Below, piece after piece: positions 1-6,896 of a stretch of DNA of 16,960 nt. The notes under the pieces were generated by a model that saw only the letters and a list, made by a program, of their open reading frames with translations, was not told the DNA's origin and did no database searches. Source of the stretch: JANWYU01 sp964655485 (GTDB lineage: Bacteria > Bdellovibrionota > Bdellovibrionia > Bdellovibrionales > Bdellovibrionaceae). Numbering within the stretch: the first letter of the stretch is position 1; each line of letters opens with the position of its first letter. Location: NCBI GenBank assembly GCA_964655485.1, contig CAZZMS010000189.1, forward strand, positions 1-16,960, written 5' to 3'. The translations under genes were made by a program, and so were the position numbers.

Positions 1-90
1 CATCTTGGTTAGGTCATGTGACAGGGGATTAGTGTCCTACTGAGACATTCCGAGGGCCACAAAGGATATGTACTAGTTATTTTCTTTATA
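1..90. other. Left-edge segment without a recognised gene
   Basis: This stretch lies downstream of the stop codon of the minus-strand PAS-like gene. I see no ORF that I can support, no tRNA-like fold and no clear hairpin followed by a T run on the minus strand, so no terminator is called for the gene that ends at 91. It may hold the 3' untranslated end of that transcript or the edge of a neighbour outside the window. Confidence 0.4.
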
Positions 91-576
91 CTATTGTCGC
101 TGTTTTACCCACACAGTAAGGGCATGTTGGTCCGATTCTTGGATTTGGAATTTTTTAAAAATTAAAAAAAAAACTGCTGCGGAAGGGGGCTTTCCTGTCC
201 TGCAATTTGTGGGGGGGGGGGTAAAAAATGAGCCTCGTACCCATCGTCCTTCCGGAAAACGGGGGCTTTTTATTTTCCATTTCCAAAAATGGTGTAGGAA
301 ACTGGAATCGCCCTTTTCCCTTTGGGCCAAAAGATCAAAAAAGCAGGGACCCTCACTCATGAGCTGTGAAAAAAGGTTAGGAATTTTTTCAAACCGCCAA
401 TAATCGCGCAAGGAAGGACTGTGGGTAAAAATTCTACCTTGCTCGTCGAGAGTGAGGATAAAGGCCTGTGACTCTAGAGCTGAAAGGAAAGCGGCTTGGA
501 AGTCCTGGGGATAACTATTCTCAGATTCGGCTTCGGTTTTGTTCGTAAAGAGGGGTGATTTTTGCTCAGTGCTCAT
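91..576 (-). CDS. Short PAS-like protein with an 11-base C tract in its coding sequence
   Basis: This is a 161-residue protein that I do not recognise as a named family. The stretch around residues 29-55, with FILTLDEQGRI followed by a short helix-rich part, and the later W-x-R-G-S-F-F and AAVFFLIFKKF strands resemble a PAS sensor fold. No kinase, HD or GGDEF output domain follows: the protein stops about 15 residues after the last PAS-like strand. There is no signal peptide or membrane segment, so it is probably cytoplasmic. The ATG at 574-576 is preceded by GGGAG about six bases upstream on the minus strand, which supports the start. The codons for T-P-P-P (about residue 120) contain an uninterrupted run of 11 C, and a run of 10 T follows about 37 bases later. 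The gene lies 74 bases downstream of the SPOR gene on the same strand and may be co-transcribed with it. It could be a complete single-domain protein or a truncated remnant. Confidence 0.55.
   Translation of the reverse strand: MSTEQKSPLFTNKTEAESENSYPQDFQAAFLSALESQAFILTLDEQGRIFTHSPSLRDYWRFEKIPNLFSQLMSEGPCFFDLLAQREKGDSSFLHHFWKWKIKSPRFPEGRWVRGSFFTPPPTNCRTGKPPSAAVFFLIFKKFQIQESDQHALTVWVKQRQ
211..221. repeat. Homopolymeric G11 tract (C11 on the coding strand)
   Basis: Eleven consecutive G on the + strand fall inside the minus-strand PAS-like gene, where they read as the end of a Thr codon plus three Pro codons. Tracts of this length are known slipped-strand mispairing sites in phase-variable genes of other bacteria. 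Loss of one C would put the ribosome into a frame that stops after about 16 codons. Gain of one C leads to a stop after about 18 codons. The frame as sequenced is the longest. Confidence 0.8.
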
Positions 577-650
577 TTGACTCCCTGCCGTGATTTTCTT
601 TACACCTTTTTAGCTATTAGATTTCGCGGTTGTACTGGGTCACTTGAGCC

Positions 651-1487
651 TTACTCGCTCGGTAACTTCTGTACAATGGCACTCGAGACGATTTTTTCGC
701 TCAGTAACTTATTTTTATACTCATTGGCCTCTTTGGGATCGGCAAATAATCCAATATGCACTCGATACCAAGTCTTAAACGAGTCAGGTTTGCGACTATC
801 CACCACTTTTGCCGCTACCCAAAAAGCCGTTTCTCCTTTTTTTTCCAGTAACTCGGAAAATTTTTGGGCCTCTTCTTGAGTGGGGAAAGAGCCCACTTGA
901 ATGCTATACTTACCGGCTTTCTCCAACCATGAGGTTTTGGGAGAAGATTTTTTTTCTTCTTTTAGGGACACGGGAGGTTGTGGATTTGCGGCTTTGCTTC
1001 CAGCCTCTGGGGTGGTTAGCTCGGGCTTACTCTGAGGAGCTTTTTGATCGTGAGTGGTGGCTGACTCCTCACGGGGTTTACTTTCTGACTCTGTGGAATC
1101 CTTGGCGACTGACAACTCAGTAGATTTTTTTGTCTCCCAGTTTGGCTCTTTGTGTTCATGCAGGCCGGCTTTCTCGCTCTCAGAAGCGGTGCCCCGCTGG
1201 CCCGAGCTGACATCAATCACTTCGCTTTCGCCTTCGGCTAGGCTCTTAGCTAACTTTTCAATATCTTCATCGCTCATGACTTCTCCGCTCGCTTGTTGGT
1301 GAGAAGCCGAATCCTCATGATTTGCGGCGGAGGCCATACTTCGTTGCTGCTCACTAGCTGCGAGTTGTTTGTTCTGATAATCACTAAAGCGTTTTCCCGT
1401 GTAGGTACCCAGTGTGAAACTTAAAATACTCACGAAAAAAACGGCCATGACCTTCATGATGGCGTCCATCTTAGGTTCTTGGGACAT
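651..1487 (-). CDS. Single-pass membrane protein with C-terminal SPOR domain
   Basis: This 278-residue protein fits a bitopic inner-membrane protein of the FtsN/DedD-like SPOR group. SPOR domains bind septal peptidoglycan stripped of stem peptides. A short N-terminal tail is followed by a membrane segment at about residues 10-30 (MAVFFVSILSFTLGTYTG region). Then comes a long hydrophilic linker rich in Ser, Glu, Lys and Pro (about 35-185). A SPOR domain follows at about 190-275, with the typical opening Y-S-I-Q-V-G-S-F, a W-Y-R-V-x-I-G-x-F core and the alternating A-x-x-x-x-x-x-L pattern. The linker and SPOR domain would be periplasmic. An in-frame GTG at 1493 is only one base from the AGGAG, whereas the ATG at 1485-1487 sits seven bases from it, so I chose the ATG. 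The gene is divergent from the inositol-phosphatase gene and upstream of the PAS-like gene. A cell-division or envelope role is inferred from the domain only. Confidence 0.85.
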   Translation of the reverse strand: MSQEPKMDAIMKVMAVFFVSILSFTLGTYTGKRFSDYQNKQLAASEQQRSMASAANHEDSASHQQASGEVMSDEDIEKLAKSLAEGESEVIDVSSGQRGTASESEKAGLHEHKEPNWETKKSTELSVAKDSTESESKPREESATTHDQKAPQSKPELTTPEAGSKAANPQPPVSLKEEKKSSPKTSWLEKAGKYSIQVGSFPTQEEAQKFSELLEKKGETAFWVAAKVVDSRKPDSFKTWYRVHIGLFADPKEANEYKNKLLSEKIVSSAIVQKLPSE

Positions 1488-1533
1488 ATCCACTCTCCTT
1501 GAGTTTGTGTCTCTATCATGCTAACCCGACCCC

Positions 1534-2373
1534 ATGGGCAGGGCCAATGACATTTTACAAGATATGCTTCAGGCCACAACCTATGGCCGGGATGTGTTGA
1601 ACCACTATTTCCGCAAGGGATTGGAGGTCTCTCACAAACATAAGGCCGGTCTGGTGACTCGGGCCGATCAAGAAGCTGAACAAGTGATCTTCGCACATCT
1701 TCGGAAAAAGGGTTATGACTTTGTTGAGCTGGGTGAGGAAGCCCTGGCGGGAGCTACAGATGTGGCCAAGGCTTGTGCCGAGATCTTGAGCTCTGCGAAA
1801 AAGCCCGTGTGGATTTTAGATCCGTTGGATGGAACTACGAACTTTGTGCATGGCTTTGATGTATTCGCCATAAGTCTCGGTCTATACGAGCAAGGGCGGG
1901 TGACCCACGGTGTGATTTGGGCTCCCCGGTTGGGAGGGGGCGAGGGCACGGTTTATACCGCTAGCTTGGGGCAAGGGGCCTTCAAAAACGGTGCACCGAT
2001 CAGAGTGAGCACAACCGAGCATTTAAAAGATGCTCTTTTGGCTACCGGTTTTTTCCACGAAGACGAAAACCAGCTCCAAGAACAATTGGGTATTTTTTCT
2101 CGATTGGTTAGACAAGTTCGGGGTATTCGGCGGGCCGGAGCCGCTAGTTTGGATCTGGCTTGGGTGGCGGAAGGTATTTTTGATGGTTTTTGGGAAAAGG
2201 GTTTGAAGCCCTGGGATACAGCGGCGGGAATTCTCCTGGTACGCGAGGCCGGTGGTGAGGTGGGTAATTATCTTGGCCATACTTACTCGCTCAACGACAC
2301 AAGTATAATAACAGCTAATAGAAAGATTTTTGACTCTTTGCTGAAGAATATCTCGCTAGAGTTGAAGTTCTGA
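1534..2373 (+). CDS. suhB: Inositol monophosphatase family protein (SuhB-like)
   Basis: This 279-residue protein has the full signature of the Mg2+-dependent inositol monophosphatase family, which removes phosphate from myo-inositol phosphates and related sugar phosphates. The metal-binding residues are visible: E68-E69 in G-E-E, D96 and D99 in DPLDGTTNF (96-104), and D228 in the second motif W-D-T-A-A-G. The length is normal for the family (about 260-280). It is soluble, with no signal or membrane segment. An in-frame TAA at 1522-1524 rules out a longer start. The ATG at 1534 has no good Shine-Dalgarno sequence, and neither does the next candidate, ATG 1564. In enterobacteria SuhB also acts in rRNA transcription complexes, but nothing here shows that role. 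Members of this family can also be 3'(2'),5'-bisphosphate nucleotidases (CysQ) or histidinol phosphatases, so the substrate and the gene symbol are tentative. The gene lies ahead of the flagellar operon without an obvious functional link. Confidence 0.85.
   Translation: MGRANDILQDMLQATTYGRDVLNHYFRKGLEVSHKHKAGLVTRADQEAEQVIFAHLRKKGYDFVELGEEALAGATDVAKACAEILSSAKKPVWILDPLDGTTNFVHGFDVFAISLGLYEQGRVTHGVIWAPRLGGGEGTVYTASLGQGAFKNGAPIRVSTTEHLKDALLATGFFHEDENQLQEQLGIFSRLVRQVRGIRRAGAASLDLAWVAEGIFDGFWEKGLKPWDTAAGILLVREAGGEVGNYLGHTYSLNDTSIITANRKIFDSLLKNISLELKF
1552..1579 (-). promoter_or_regulatory. Possible sigma-70-like promoter for the SPOR gene
   Basis: On the minus strand TTGTGG (1574-1579) lies 16 bases upstream of TAAAAT (1552-1557). 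The -10 matches five of six consensus bases and the -35 three of six. Transcription would start near 1545 and give a leader of roughly 58 bases before the ATG at 1487. The element lies inside the start of the divergent gene, as it must, because only 46 bases separate the two start codons. This is a weak pattern match. Confidence 0.22.
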
Positions 2374-2408
2374 GTTCATTGCTTTGATTAGGTTCAAGCG
2401 AGTTTTTT
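2352..2408 (+). terminator. Probable intrinsic terminator after the inositol phosphatase gene
   Basis: CTCGC (2352-2356) and TTGAA (2362-2366) pair with TTCAA (2393-2397) and GCGAG (2398-2402). This gives a bulged two-part stem with a loop of about 26 bases, followed directly by six T (2403-2408). The left arm overlaps the last codons of the gene. The stem is imperfect, so termination may be partial, but the position between this gene and the flagellar operon is sensible. Confidence 0.4.
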
Positions 2409-2533
2409 CCTCTCGACTCTCTACTGAGTTCGTTGTGTTTATAAGAGCTTGCGGCCTCTAGACCCGACCTTAGCCTCGTCTAGGATTGGTTCCTCACTTA
2501 TTTGTGTTACTGTGAGGAGAAGGGAGGTCAAGG
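2409..2533 (+). promoter_or_regulatory. Leader and probable promoter region of the flagellar operon
   Basis: These are the only sizeable non-coding bases ahead of the + strand flagellar genes, so the operon promoter most likely lies here or slightly upstream. A -10-like TATAAG occurs at 2440-2445, but I see no convincing -35 at 17 bases. I found no sigma-28 (TAAA-N15-GCCGATAA) or sigma-54 (GG-N10-GC) promoter with full spacing. Short inverted copies TCTAGA (2457-2462) and TCTAGG (2479-2484) could mark an operator or a small hairpin. A strong ribosome site GGGAGG at 2522-2527 serves fliL. Confidence 0.35.
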
Positions 2534-3055
2534 ATGGCCGAAGACAACGCTCAGGCTGCGGGGGCTTCAAAAAGTAAGTTACCCATATATGCCTTTTTGC
2601 TTGCGGCAATCAACACCGTGGCCATCGCCCTAGTGGCCTTCATGGTCTATCAAGGTCGACAAAAAGAAAAACAAACTCCTGGGGTAGATGATCTAGTGCG
2701 GGGAGAAATCGAGACTCAGAAGAAAGAGCTAGAACTTCAAAGTAACAAAGAGCGTGTTTTTTATCCGTTAAAAGATTTTGTGGTAAATCTGGCGGGAGCG
2801 CGCGGACGGCGAATTTTAAAAGCCACCATTGAGTTTGAGTTACCCAGTCAAGACGCCAAAAAAGAAGTTGAGGCTAAAGAAGCCCAATTGCGCGATCAGG
2901 TGATCCTGATTCTTTCTAGTAAAACTTATGACGAAGTGGCGCAGGCCCAAGGCAAAGAGCAACTTCGTCAAGAGATTAAAAATGCGGTCAACCCGACCTT
3001 GAGTGATGAGAACAAAATTGTGAACGTCTATTTTACGGATTTTATCTACAACTAA
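2534..3055 (+). CDS. fliL: Flagellar basal body-associated protein FliL
   Basis: This is a 173-residue protein of the usual FliL size and layout. A short cytoplasmic tail is followed by one membrane helix at about residues 16-38. A charged helical linker (about 40-75) leads to a periplasmic domain with V-F-Y-P-L-K-D-F-V-V-N-L and a C-terminal V-Y-F-T-D-F-I, typical of the family. FliL forms a ring around the stator units (MotA/MotB) in the inner membrane and supports torque generation and stator retention. The ATG at 2534 follows GGGAGG by six bases. It is the first gene of the flagellar operon, directly before the switch genes fliM and fliN, a common arrangement. The 74-base gap to fliM is one of the two widest inside the operon. 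Confidence 0.93.
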   Translation: MAEDNAQAAGASKSKLPIYAFLLAAINTVAIALVAFMVYQGRQKEKQTPGVDDLVRGEIETQKKELELQSNKERVFYPLKDFVVNLAGARGRRILKATIEFELPSQDAKKEVEAKEAQLRDQVILILSSKTYDEVAQAQGKEQLRQEIKNAVNPTLSDENKIVNVYFTDFIYN

Positions 3056-3072
3056 CCAGCGGGTGCTGAGGA

Positions 3073-3112
3073 GCTCAAAAAGGGAACAAAAAATCATTTG
3101 TTGGCTCAAAAA
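3073..3112 (+). repeat. Direct repeat and small hairpin in the fliL-fliM gap
   Basis: GCTCAAAAA occurs twice, at 3073-3081 and 3104-3112. Between them AACAAA (3085-3090) can pair with TTTGTT (3097-3102) around a six-base loop. No T run follows, so this is not a standard terminator. It may affect mRNA stability or the ratio of FliL to FliM, or be chance in an A-rich gap. Confidence 0.3.
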
Positions 3113-3129
3113 CCTTGTGAGACAAAACT

Positions 3130-4164
3130 ATGGCGGGACTGAATCAAAGCGAAATTGATGCCTTGTTAGCGGCTGTTTCCGATGGGGAAAGCGGAGATTC
3201 GGGGGCTGTGAGTCCGGGGCAGGACACCCCCACGGTGACCAGCCCAGTGAGTCAAAAACAGAAAAATATAGTGCCTTACGATTTAGCCAGCCGCGAACGG
3301 GTGGTGCGTGGCCGTTTGCCTCAGCTGGATGTTATTTATGAAAAATTCATGCGTTCTTTCCGTGTCTCCTTATCGGGAACGCTCAGAAAAATTGCTACCA
3401 TTACATTAGCGAGCACAGACTATCTCAAGTTTGGAGAGTTCATCAATACTTTGCCACTGCCCACCTGTATGAGTGTGCTGAAGTTTCAAAACCTGAGAGG
3501 CTCGGGCATTTTTGTGATCGAAAGTAAACTCGCCTACGCCCTGGTAGACTCATTCTTTGGTGGTGGAAGTGCCAAAACTTACAACCGAATCGAAGGTAAA
3601 GACTTCACGGTCATCGAGCTTAACGTGATCCGCAAGGTTGTAGAGTTAGCCATTGGTGACCTGGAACAAGCTTGGGAAAGTGTGGAAAAAATTGGGGCTT
3701 CCTTTGTGCGTACCGAAGTGAATCCCCAGTTTGTGGGAATTGTTCCGCCTACCGATATCGTAGTAGCGAGCACTTTCGACGTGGAAATTGAAACCACAAG
3801 TGGCACGATGACCATCGTTATTCCTTACTCTGCAATTGAACCGATCCGCCAAAAGCTAACGAGTGGATTTCAAGTAGAAAATGACCTGTCAGATCGGATC
3901 ATGTGGTCCAAAATTATTCAGCAGCAATTATTGGATTCTACGGTCGAGCTCAAAGTGGATCTAGGTGAGACGCACATGGCTTTAGGGGACATCATGAAAC
4001 TTAAAGTGGGTGATGTGATACCTCTTGAACAAGATGCAGCGGGCGAGCTGACGATTCAAGTAGAAGATGTCGACTATTTCAAGTGTTACTTTGGAGCTTA
4101 TCATGGAAACGTGGCAGCCAAAGTCACACAAGTGATCGATCGTACACAGGGGAGGGAAACATGA
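3130..4164 (+). CDS. fliM: Flagellar motor switch protein FliM
   Basis: FliM, 344 residues, forms the middle of the cytoplasmic C-ring and carries the binding site for phosphorylated CheY. The N-terminal CheY-P motif is clear: L-N-Q-S-E-I-D-A-L-L at residues 4-13. It is followed by a Gly/Ser/Pro-rich linker (about 15-50). The CheC-like middle domain (about 60-240) includes the D-S-F-F-G-G-G stretch and the region that contacts FliG. The C-terminal SpoA domain (about 260-335) pairs with FliN. The length is normal. The Shine-Dalgarno sequence in front of ATG 3130 is weak (GTGAG about nine bases upstream), but the N-terminal motif fixes the start. The stop overlaps the fliN start as ATGA, which suggests translational coupling. 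The intact CheY motif implies that chemotaxis controls rotation in this organism. Confidence 0.96.
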   Translation: MAGLNQSEIDALLAAVSDGESGDSGAVSPGQDTPTVTSPVSQKQKNIVPYDLASRERVVRGRLPQLDVIYEKFMRSFRVSLSGTLRKIATITLASTDYLKFGEFINTLPLPTCMSVLKFQNLRGSGIFVIESKLAYALVDSFFGGGSAKTYNRIEGKDFTVIELNVIRKVVELAIGDLEQAWESVEKIGASFVRTEVNPQFVGIVPPTDIVVASTFDVEIETTSGTMTIVIPYSAIEPIRQKLTSGFQVENDLSDRIMWSKIIQQQLLDSTVELKVDLGETHMALGDIMKLKVGDVIPLEQDAAGELTIQVEDVDYFKCYFGAYHGNVAAKVTQVIDRTQGRET

Positions 4165-4499
4165 GTGAGGCGGCGAAAGATCTAACTGAGAGTCATGAGA
4201 AAAAAAAAGCCGCAGGAGAGATTCCTGAGGAGCATATAGATCCAAATCTAAAAATGATTTTGGATATTCCGCTGCGGGTCACTGCGGAATTGGGGCGAAC
4301 AAAGATGACGGTGAAAGAGCTGATCAATTTAGGTCAGGGTTCAGTCATTGAATTGAAAAAGGTCGCCGGTGAGCCGCTGGATATTTATGTCAACGACAAA
4401 CTCATCGCCCGTGGTGAGGTGGTGGTAGTCAATGAAAAATTCGGTATCAGGCTAACGGATGTGATTTCCACCCGCGAGCGAGTGGAGCAGTTAAAATGA
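4161..4499 (+). CDS. fliN: Flagellar motor switch protein FliN
   Basis: FliN, 112 residues, lies at the base of the C-ring and, with FliM, docks the FliH-FliI export ATPase complex. A charged N-terminal tail of about 30 residues is followed by one SpoA domain (about 32-110). The domain has L-D-I-P-L-R-V-T-A-E-L-G-R, the conserved K-E-L-I-N-L-G-Q-G-S-V-I-E-L, and a G-E-V-V-V-V-N-E-K-F-G-I-R-L end. The reading frame is open upstream to an ATG at 4083, but the added 26 residues lie within fliM and look like out-of-frame translation. The ATG at 4161 has GGAGGG five bases upstream and forms an ATGA overlap with fliM, so I chose it. The protein is somewhat shorter than enterobacterial FliN (about 137) because the variable N-terminal tail is shorter. 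The stop overlaps fliO as ATGA. Confidence 0.94.
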   Translation: MSEAAKDLTESHEKKKAAGEIPEEHIDPNLKMILDIPLRVTAELGRTKMTVKELINLGQGSVIELKKVAGEPLDIYVNDKLIARGEVVVVNEKFGIRLTDVISTRERVEQLK

Positions 4500-5017
4500 A
4501 GAATTGGTCAGAAAGCGAGATTTTATTACCAGCGGTCAATCCTGCAGCCACAGCTGAATCCGGCTCATCTCTAGCTCCGGCTATGGCTGTCGTCATGGTG
4601 GTCTTATTTCTGGCGGTCATGGTATGGCTTCTTCTCAAGAGAGGGAGTCGTCTCATTCCTTTGAAAAAAAGCCCGTTTCAGATGAAAATTTTGAATCATT
4701 TGCCTTTGGGGCCGAAGAAGTACCTCACTGTTGTTGAGGTCGCTGGGGAGACTTTGCTTCTCGGGGTAACGGATTATTCAGTGAATTTGATTAAATCTCT
4801 AGCCTTACTGGATGAGGATCTCGAGCCTCATGCTAAAACAGGGATTGCCGATGGGCGCTTTTCGCAGGTGATCGTAGATCGCATGATTCAAACGGATTCG
4901 CAGGAAGGAGAGGGAGCTGAGGCTCGGAGCTCGGCGGCTCAACAAGATGAGTTTCAGATTACCCGTATGGCTGAGGTCGTTAAGGACCGTATCCATACGA
5001 TGGGTCCACTGCCGTAG
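4496..5017 (+). CDS. fliO: Flagellar export apparatus assembly protein FliO
   Basis: This 173-residue protein is called FliO from its position between fliN and fliP and its layout. A short N-terminal segment is followed by one membrane helix (about residues 28-49). Then comes a conserved cytoplasmic stretch, about 62-105, with L-P-L-G-P-K-K-Y-L-T-V-V-E-V-A-G-E-T-L-L-L-G-V-T, which is the typical FliO core. FliO helps assemble the FliP ring of the export gate and is not part of the mature pore. The remaining part, about 110-173, is acidic and low in complexity and is variable in the family. The start overlaps the fliN stop as ATGA, so translation is probably coupled. FliP starts nine bases after the stop. 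FliO is poorly conserved at sequence level; the call rests on synteny as well as the core motif. Confidence 0.88.
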   Translation: MKNWSESEILLPAVNPAATAESGSSLAPAMAVVMVVLFLAVMVWLLLKRGSRLIPLKKSPFQMKILNHLPLGPKKYLTVVEVAGETLLLGVTDYSVNLIKSLALLDEDLEPHAKTGIADGRFSQVIVDRMIQTDSQEGEGAEARSSAAQQDEFQITRMAEVVKDRIHTMGPLP

Positions 5018-5026
5018 GGGGAGCTC

Positions 5027-5836
5027 ATGGCCAGAAATTTAACCTCGCGATATTCGTATGCTCTTGGTTATGTTGTTCCTAGTTTGATGTTACTTTCCGG
5101 ACTTGCTAGTCTTTGCATCCCCGCCATGGCATGGGCTCAAGTCACTTTACCGCAGGTGAGTCTTGGATTCAAAAACGTCGATAGTCCCACCGAATTGGTC
5201 TCAGTTATTAGGATCATTTTGCTTCTCACGGTTTTATCACTAGCTCCGGCCATTTTGATCATGATGACGAGTTTTACTCGGATTTTAATTGTGCTCGGTT
5301 TTTTACGACAAGCGATGGGTGTGCAGCAATTGCCGCCTAATCAGCTGCTTGTAGGAATGTCCTTGTTTTTGACATTTTTCTTGATGCGCCCAGTTTTTCA
5401 AGAGGTGAATGACAAGGCATTGCAGCCGATGATGAATGGAAGTTTAGGCCTTGAGCCGGCTTTAGAGCAGGCCGTGGTGCCTATGCGGCGATTTATGTTT
5501 TCGCAAACTCGGCCTGAAGATTTAAACTTTTTTGTACAAATGGCCTCGCGAGGTCTTCAGCCCAATCAGATACCCAAAACGCTTGCAGATGTCTCCACTT
5601 GGGTGCTCATACCAGCTTTTATCCTGAGTGAGTTGAAGACAGCTTTTCAAATCGGTTTTTTATTGTTTTTGCCATTTTTAGTGATCGACATTGTCGTTTC
5701 GAGTGTGTTGATGGCTATGGGGATGATGATGTTACCCCCAGTGATGATTTCCCTTCCGATAAAAATTATGCTGTTTGTGTTGGTGGACGGATGGGGATTG
5801 GTTTTTGGCTCCTTGATTAAAAGCTTTGGTGAATAA
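5027..5836 (+). CDS. fliP: Flagellar export gate protein FliP
   Basis: FliP, 269 residues, forms the five-subunit core of the FliPQR channel through which flagellar proteins leave the cytoplasm. A cleavable signal sequence is visible, with a long n-region, a hydrophobic stretch (about 14-32) and a likely cut after A-W-A at residue 37. FliP is one of the few export gate proteins with a signal peptide. The mature part has the family hallmarks: L-A-P-A-I-L-I-M-M-T-S-F-T-R-I, then V-L-G-F-L-R-Q-A-M-G followed by Q-x-P-P-N-Q-L-L-V-G, and the C-terminal M-G-M-M-M-L-P-P-V-M-I-S-L-P block. GGGGAG precedes the ATG with a short spacing of three bases. A later ATG at residue 21 would shorten the signal peptide but lacks a ribosome site. 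fliQ follows after 26 bases. Confidence 0.96.
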   Translation: MARNLTSRYSYALGYVVPSLMLLSGLASLCIPAMAWAQVTLPQVSLGFKNVDSPTELVSVIRIILLLTVLSLAPAILIMMTSFTRILIVLGFLRQAMGVQQLPPNQLLVGMSLFLTFFLMRPVFQEVNDKALQPMMNGSLGLEPALEQAVVPMRRFMFSQTRPEDLNFFVQMASRGLQPNQIPKTLADVSTWVLIPAFILSELKTAFQIGFLLFLPFLVIDIVVSSVLMAMGMMMLPPVMISLPIKIMLFVLVDGWGLVFGSLIKSFGE

Positions 5837-5862
5837 TCTACAAACTGTGGAGAACAAGCACG

Positions 5863-6141
5863 ATGACTGAGGAACTCGTACTCCAGTTAACACAAAATAC
5901 CTTGGTAACTATTGCGAAGATTTCTGGACCTATATTGCTGATTTCATTAGGTGTCGGCTTATTGGTTTCGTTGTTTCAGGCTCTTACCCAAATCAATGAA
6001 GCCACCTTATCTTTTATCCCCAAGTTGATTGTGGTGGGTCTTATCATCGCACTCGCCGGTGGTTGGATGCTTGACGTGCTCACCCAATACACTCGTGAAA
6101 TTTTTGAAAACATCCCCCAGATGGTTAGAAGTGGATTATGA
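5863..6141 (+). CDS. fliQ: Flagellar export gate protein FliQ
   Basis: FliQ, 92 residues, is a two-helix hairpin protein that packs four copies around FliP/FliR in the export gate. Two hydrophobic helices (about residues 15-40 and 50-75) are joined by the conserved Q-A-L-T-Q-I-N-E-A-T-L-S-F-I-P-K segment. This segment is the family signature and contains the residues that line the inner gate. The length matches the family (about 89-92). GGAG is found about ten bases upstream of the ATG. The TGA stop overlaps the ATG of fliR as ATGA. Confidence 0.96.
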   Translation: MTEELVLQLTQNTLVTIAKISGPILLISLGVGLLVSLFQALTQINEATLSFIPKLIVVGLIIALAGGWMLDVLTQYTREIFENIPQMVRSGL

Positions 6142-6893
6142 ATTGGCAATGGGAACAGATTTATTTATTTGGTCTTATTTTCCTGCGCTTGGTGGCTTTT
6201 ATGTTCACCATGATTTTTATCGGTACCAATCAAGTGCCAGCCTCCGTTAAGATTTTATTCTCTCTAGTTTTGTCTTTATTCGTTTTTCATCAAGTCATTC
6301 GTACCTCCATCAGTTTGGGTGATGCGGAGTTGCTTCGATTGGCCATCTATCAAGTTCTTACGGGGTTGTTTTTAGGCTTTGTAAGTCAGATGTTACTTAT
6401 TGTTTTACAAACAGCTGCAGAATGGCTGGGAATTGCTTCGGGACTAAGTAGTGCTCAGTTGTTTAATCCGAGCTTAGGAGCTCAGGCGTCGGTGTTGTAT
6501 AACTTCTTTTTTGTGGCGGGGGGCTTAGTTTTTTTTAGTAGTGGAGCCCATATGCAATTTATTCGCGAGCTTTTGTTGAGCTTTGATCGTCTTCCGTTGA
6601 AGGCGTTTTCCAGCGAACGTTGGTCAGACTTGGGGTTTTGGTATTTGTTTTTTACACAGATCGTAGAAAGTGGACTTAAGCTGGCAGCTCCCGTGGTGGG
6701 AGTGGTGCTTATTACCAATGTGCTTATGGGAGTTATGGCTCGGGTTGTTCCTCAGTTGAATATTTTTGTTACTAGCTTGCAGCTAACCTTTTTAGTTTCT
6801 TTGGGGATTCTTTTTTTGATGTTACCTTACATGAGCGACTTTATATCAGGGGTTTTTACTCAATCCCTTGGGGCCATGCGGGCGTGGAGATAA
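6138..6893 (+). CDS. fliR: Flagellar export gate protein FliR
   Basis: FliR, 251 residues, is the single-copy member of the FliPQR export gate and behaves like a fused FliP-FliQ. It is strongly hydrophobic, with several membrane segments along its length. Recognisable family features include a central Q-x-A-A-E-W-L-G-I-A-S-G-L-S region, the P-x-x-G block (N-P-S-L-G-A-Q) and the C-terminal M-A-R-V-V-P-Q-L-N-I-F. It begins in the ATGA overlap with fliQ and ends three bases before flhB, which supports coupled translation of the gate proteins. The length is in the family range (about 250-265). Confidence 0.95.
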   Translation: MNWQWEQIYLFGLIFLRLVAFMFTMIFIGTNQVPASVKILFSLVLSLFVFHQVIRTSISLGDAELLRLAIYQVLTGLFLGFVSQMLLIVLQTAAEWLGIASGLSSAQLFNPSLGAQASVLYNFFFVAGGLVFFSSGAHMQFIRELLLSFDRLPLKAFSSERWSDLGFWYLFFTQIVESGLKLAAPVVGVVLITNVLMGVMARVVPQLNIFVTSLQLTFLVSLGILFLMLPYMSDFISGVFTQSLGAMRAWR

Positions 6894-6896
6894 GAT

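Noticed and set aside
164..173. A10 run as a terminator T tract
   Set aside because: On the minus strand it is within the coding sequence about 73 bases before the stop and has no stable stem ahead of it.
209..403. Plus-strand reading frame starting next to the G tract
   Set aside because: It is antisense to the PAS-like gene, has no ribosome site apart from the G tract itself, and encodes a low-complexity basic peptide with no recognisable motif.
562..1302. Plus-strand frames opposite the SPOR gene
   Set aside because: They mirror the Ser/Glu/Lys-rich linker of the SPOR gene on the other strand and show no domain or start signal.
1488..1493. GTG start at 1493 for the SPOR gene
   Set aside because: It is one base from AGGAG, too close for initiation; the ATG at 1487 has seven-base spacing.
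4083..4160. Upstream in-frame start for fliN giving a 138-residue protein
   Set aside because: The extra 26 residues lie inside fliM and look like out-of-frame translation; ATG 4161 has a good ribosome site and the ATGA overlap.
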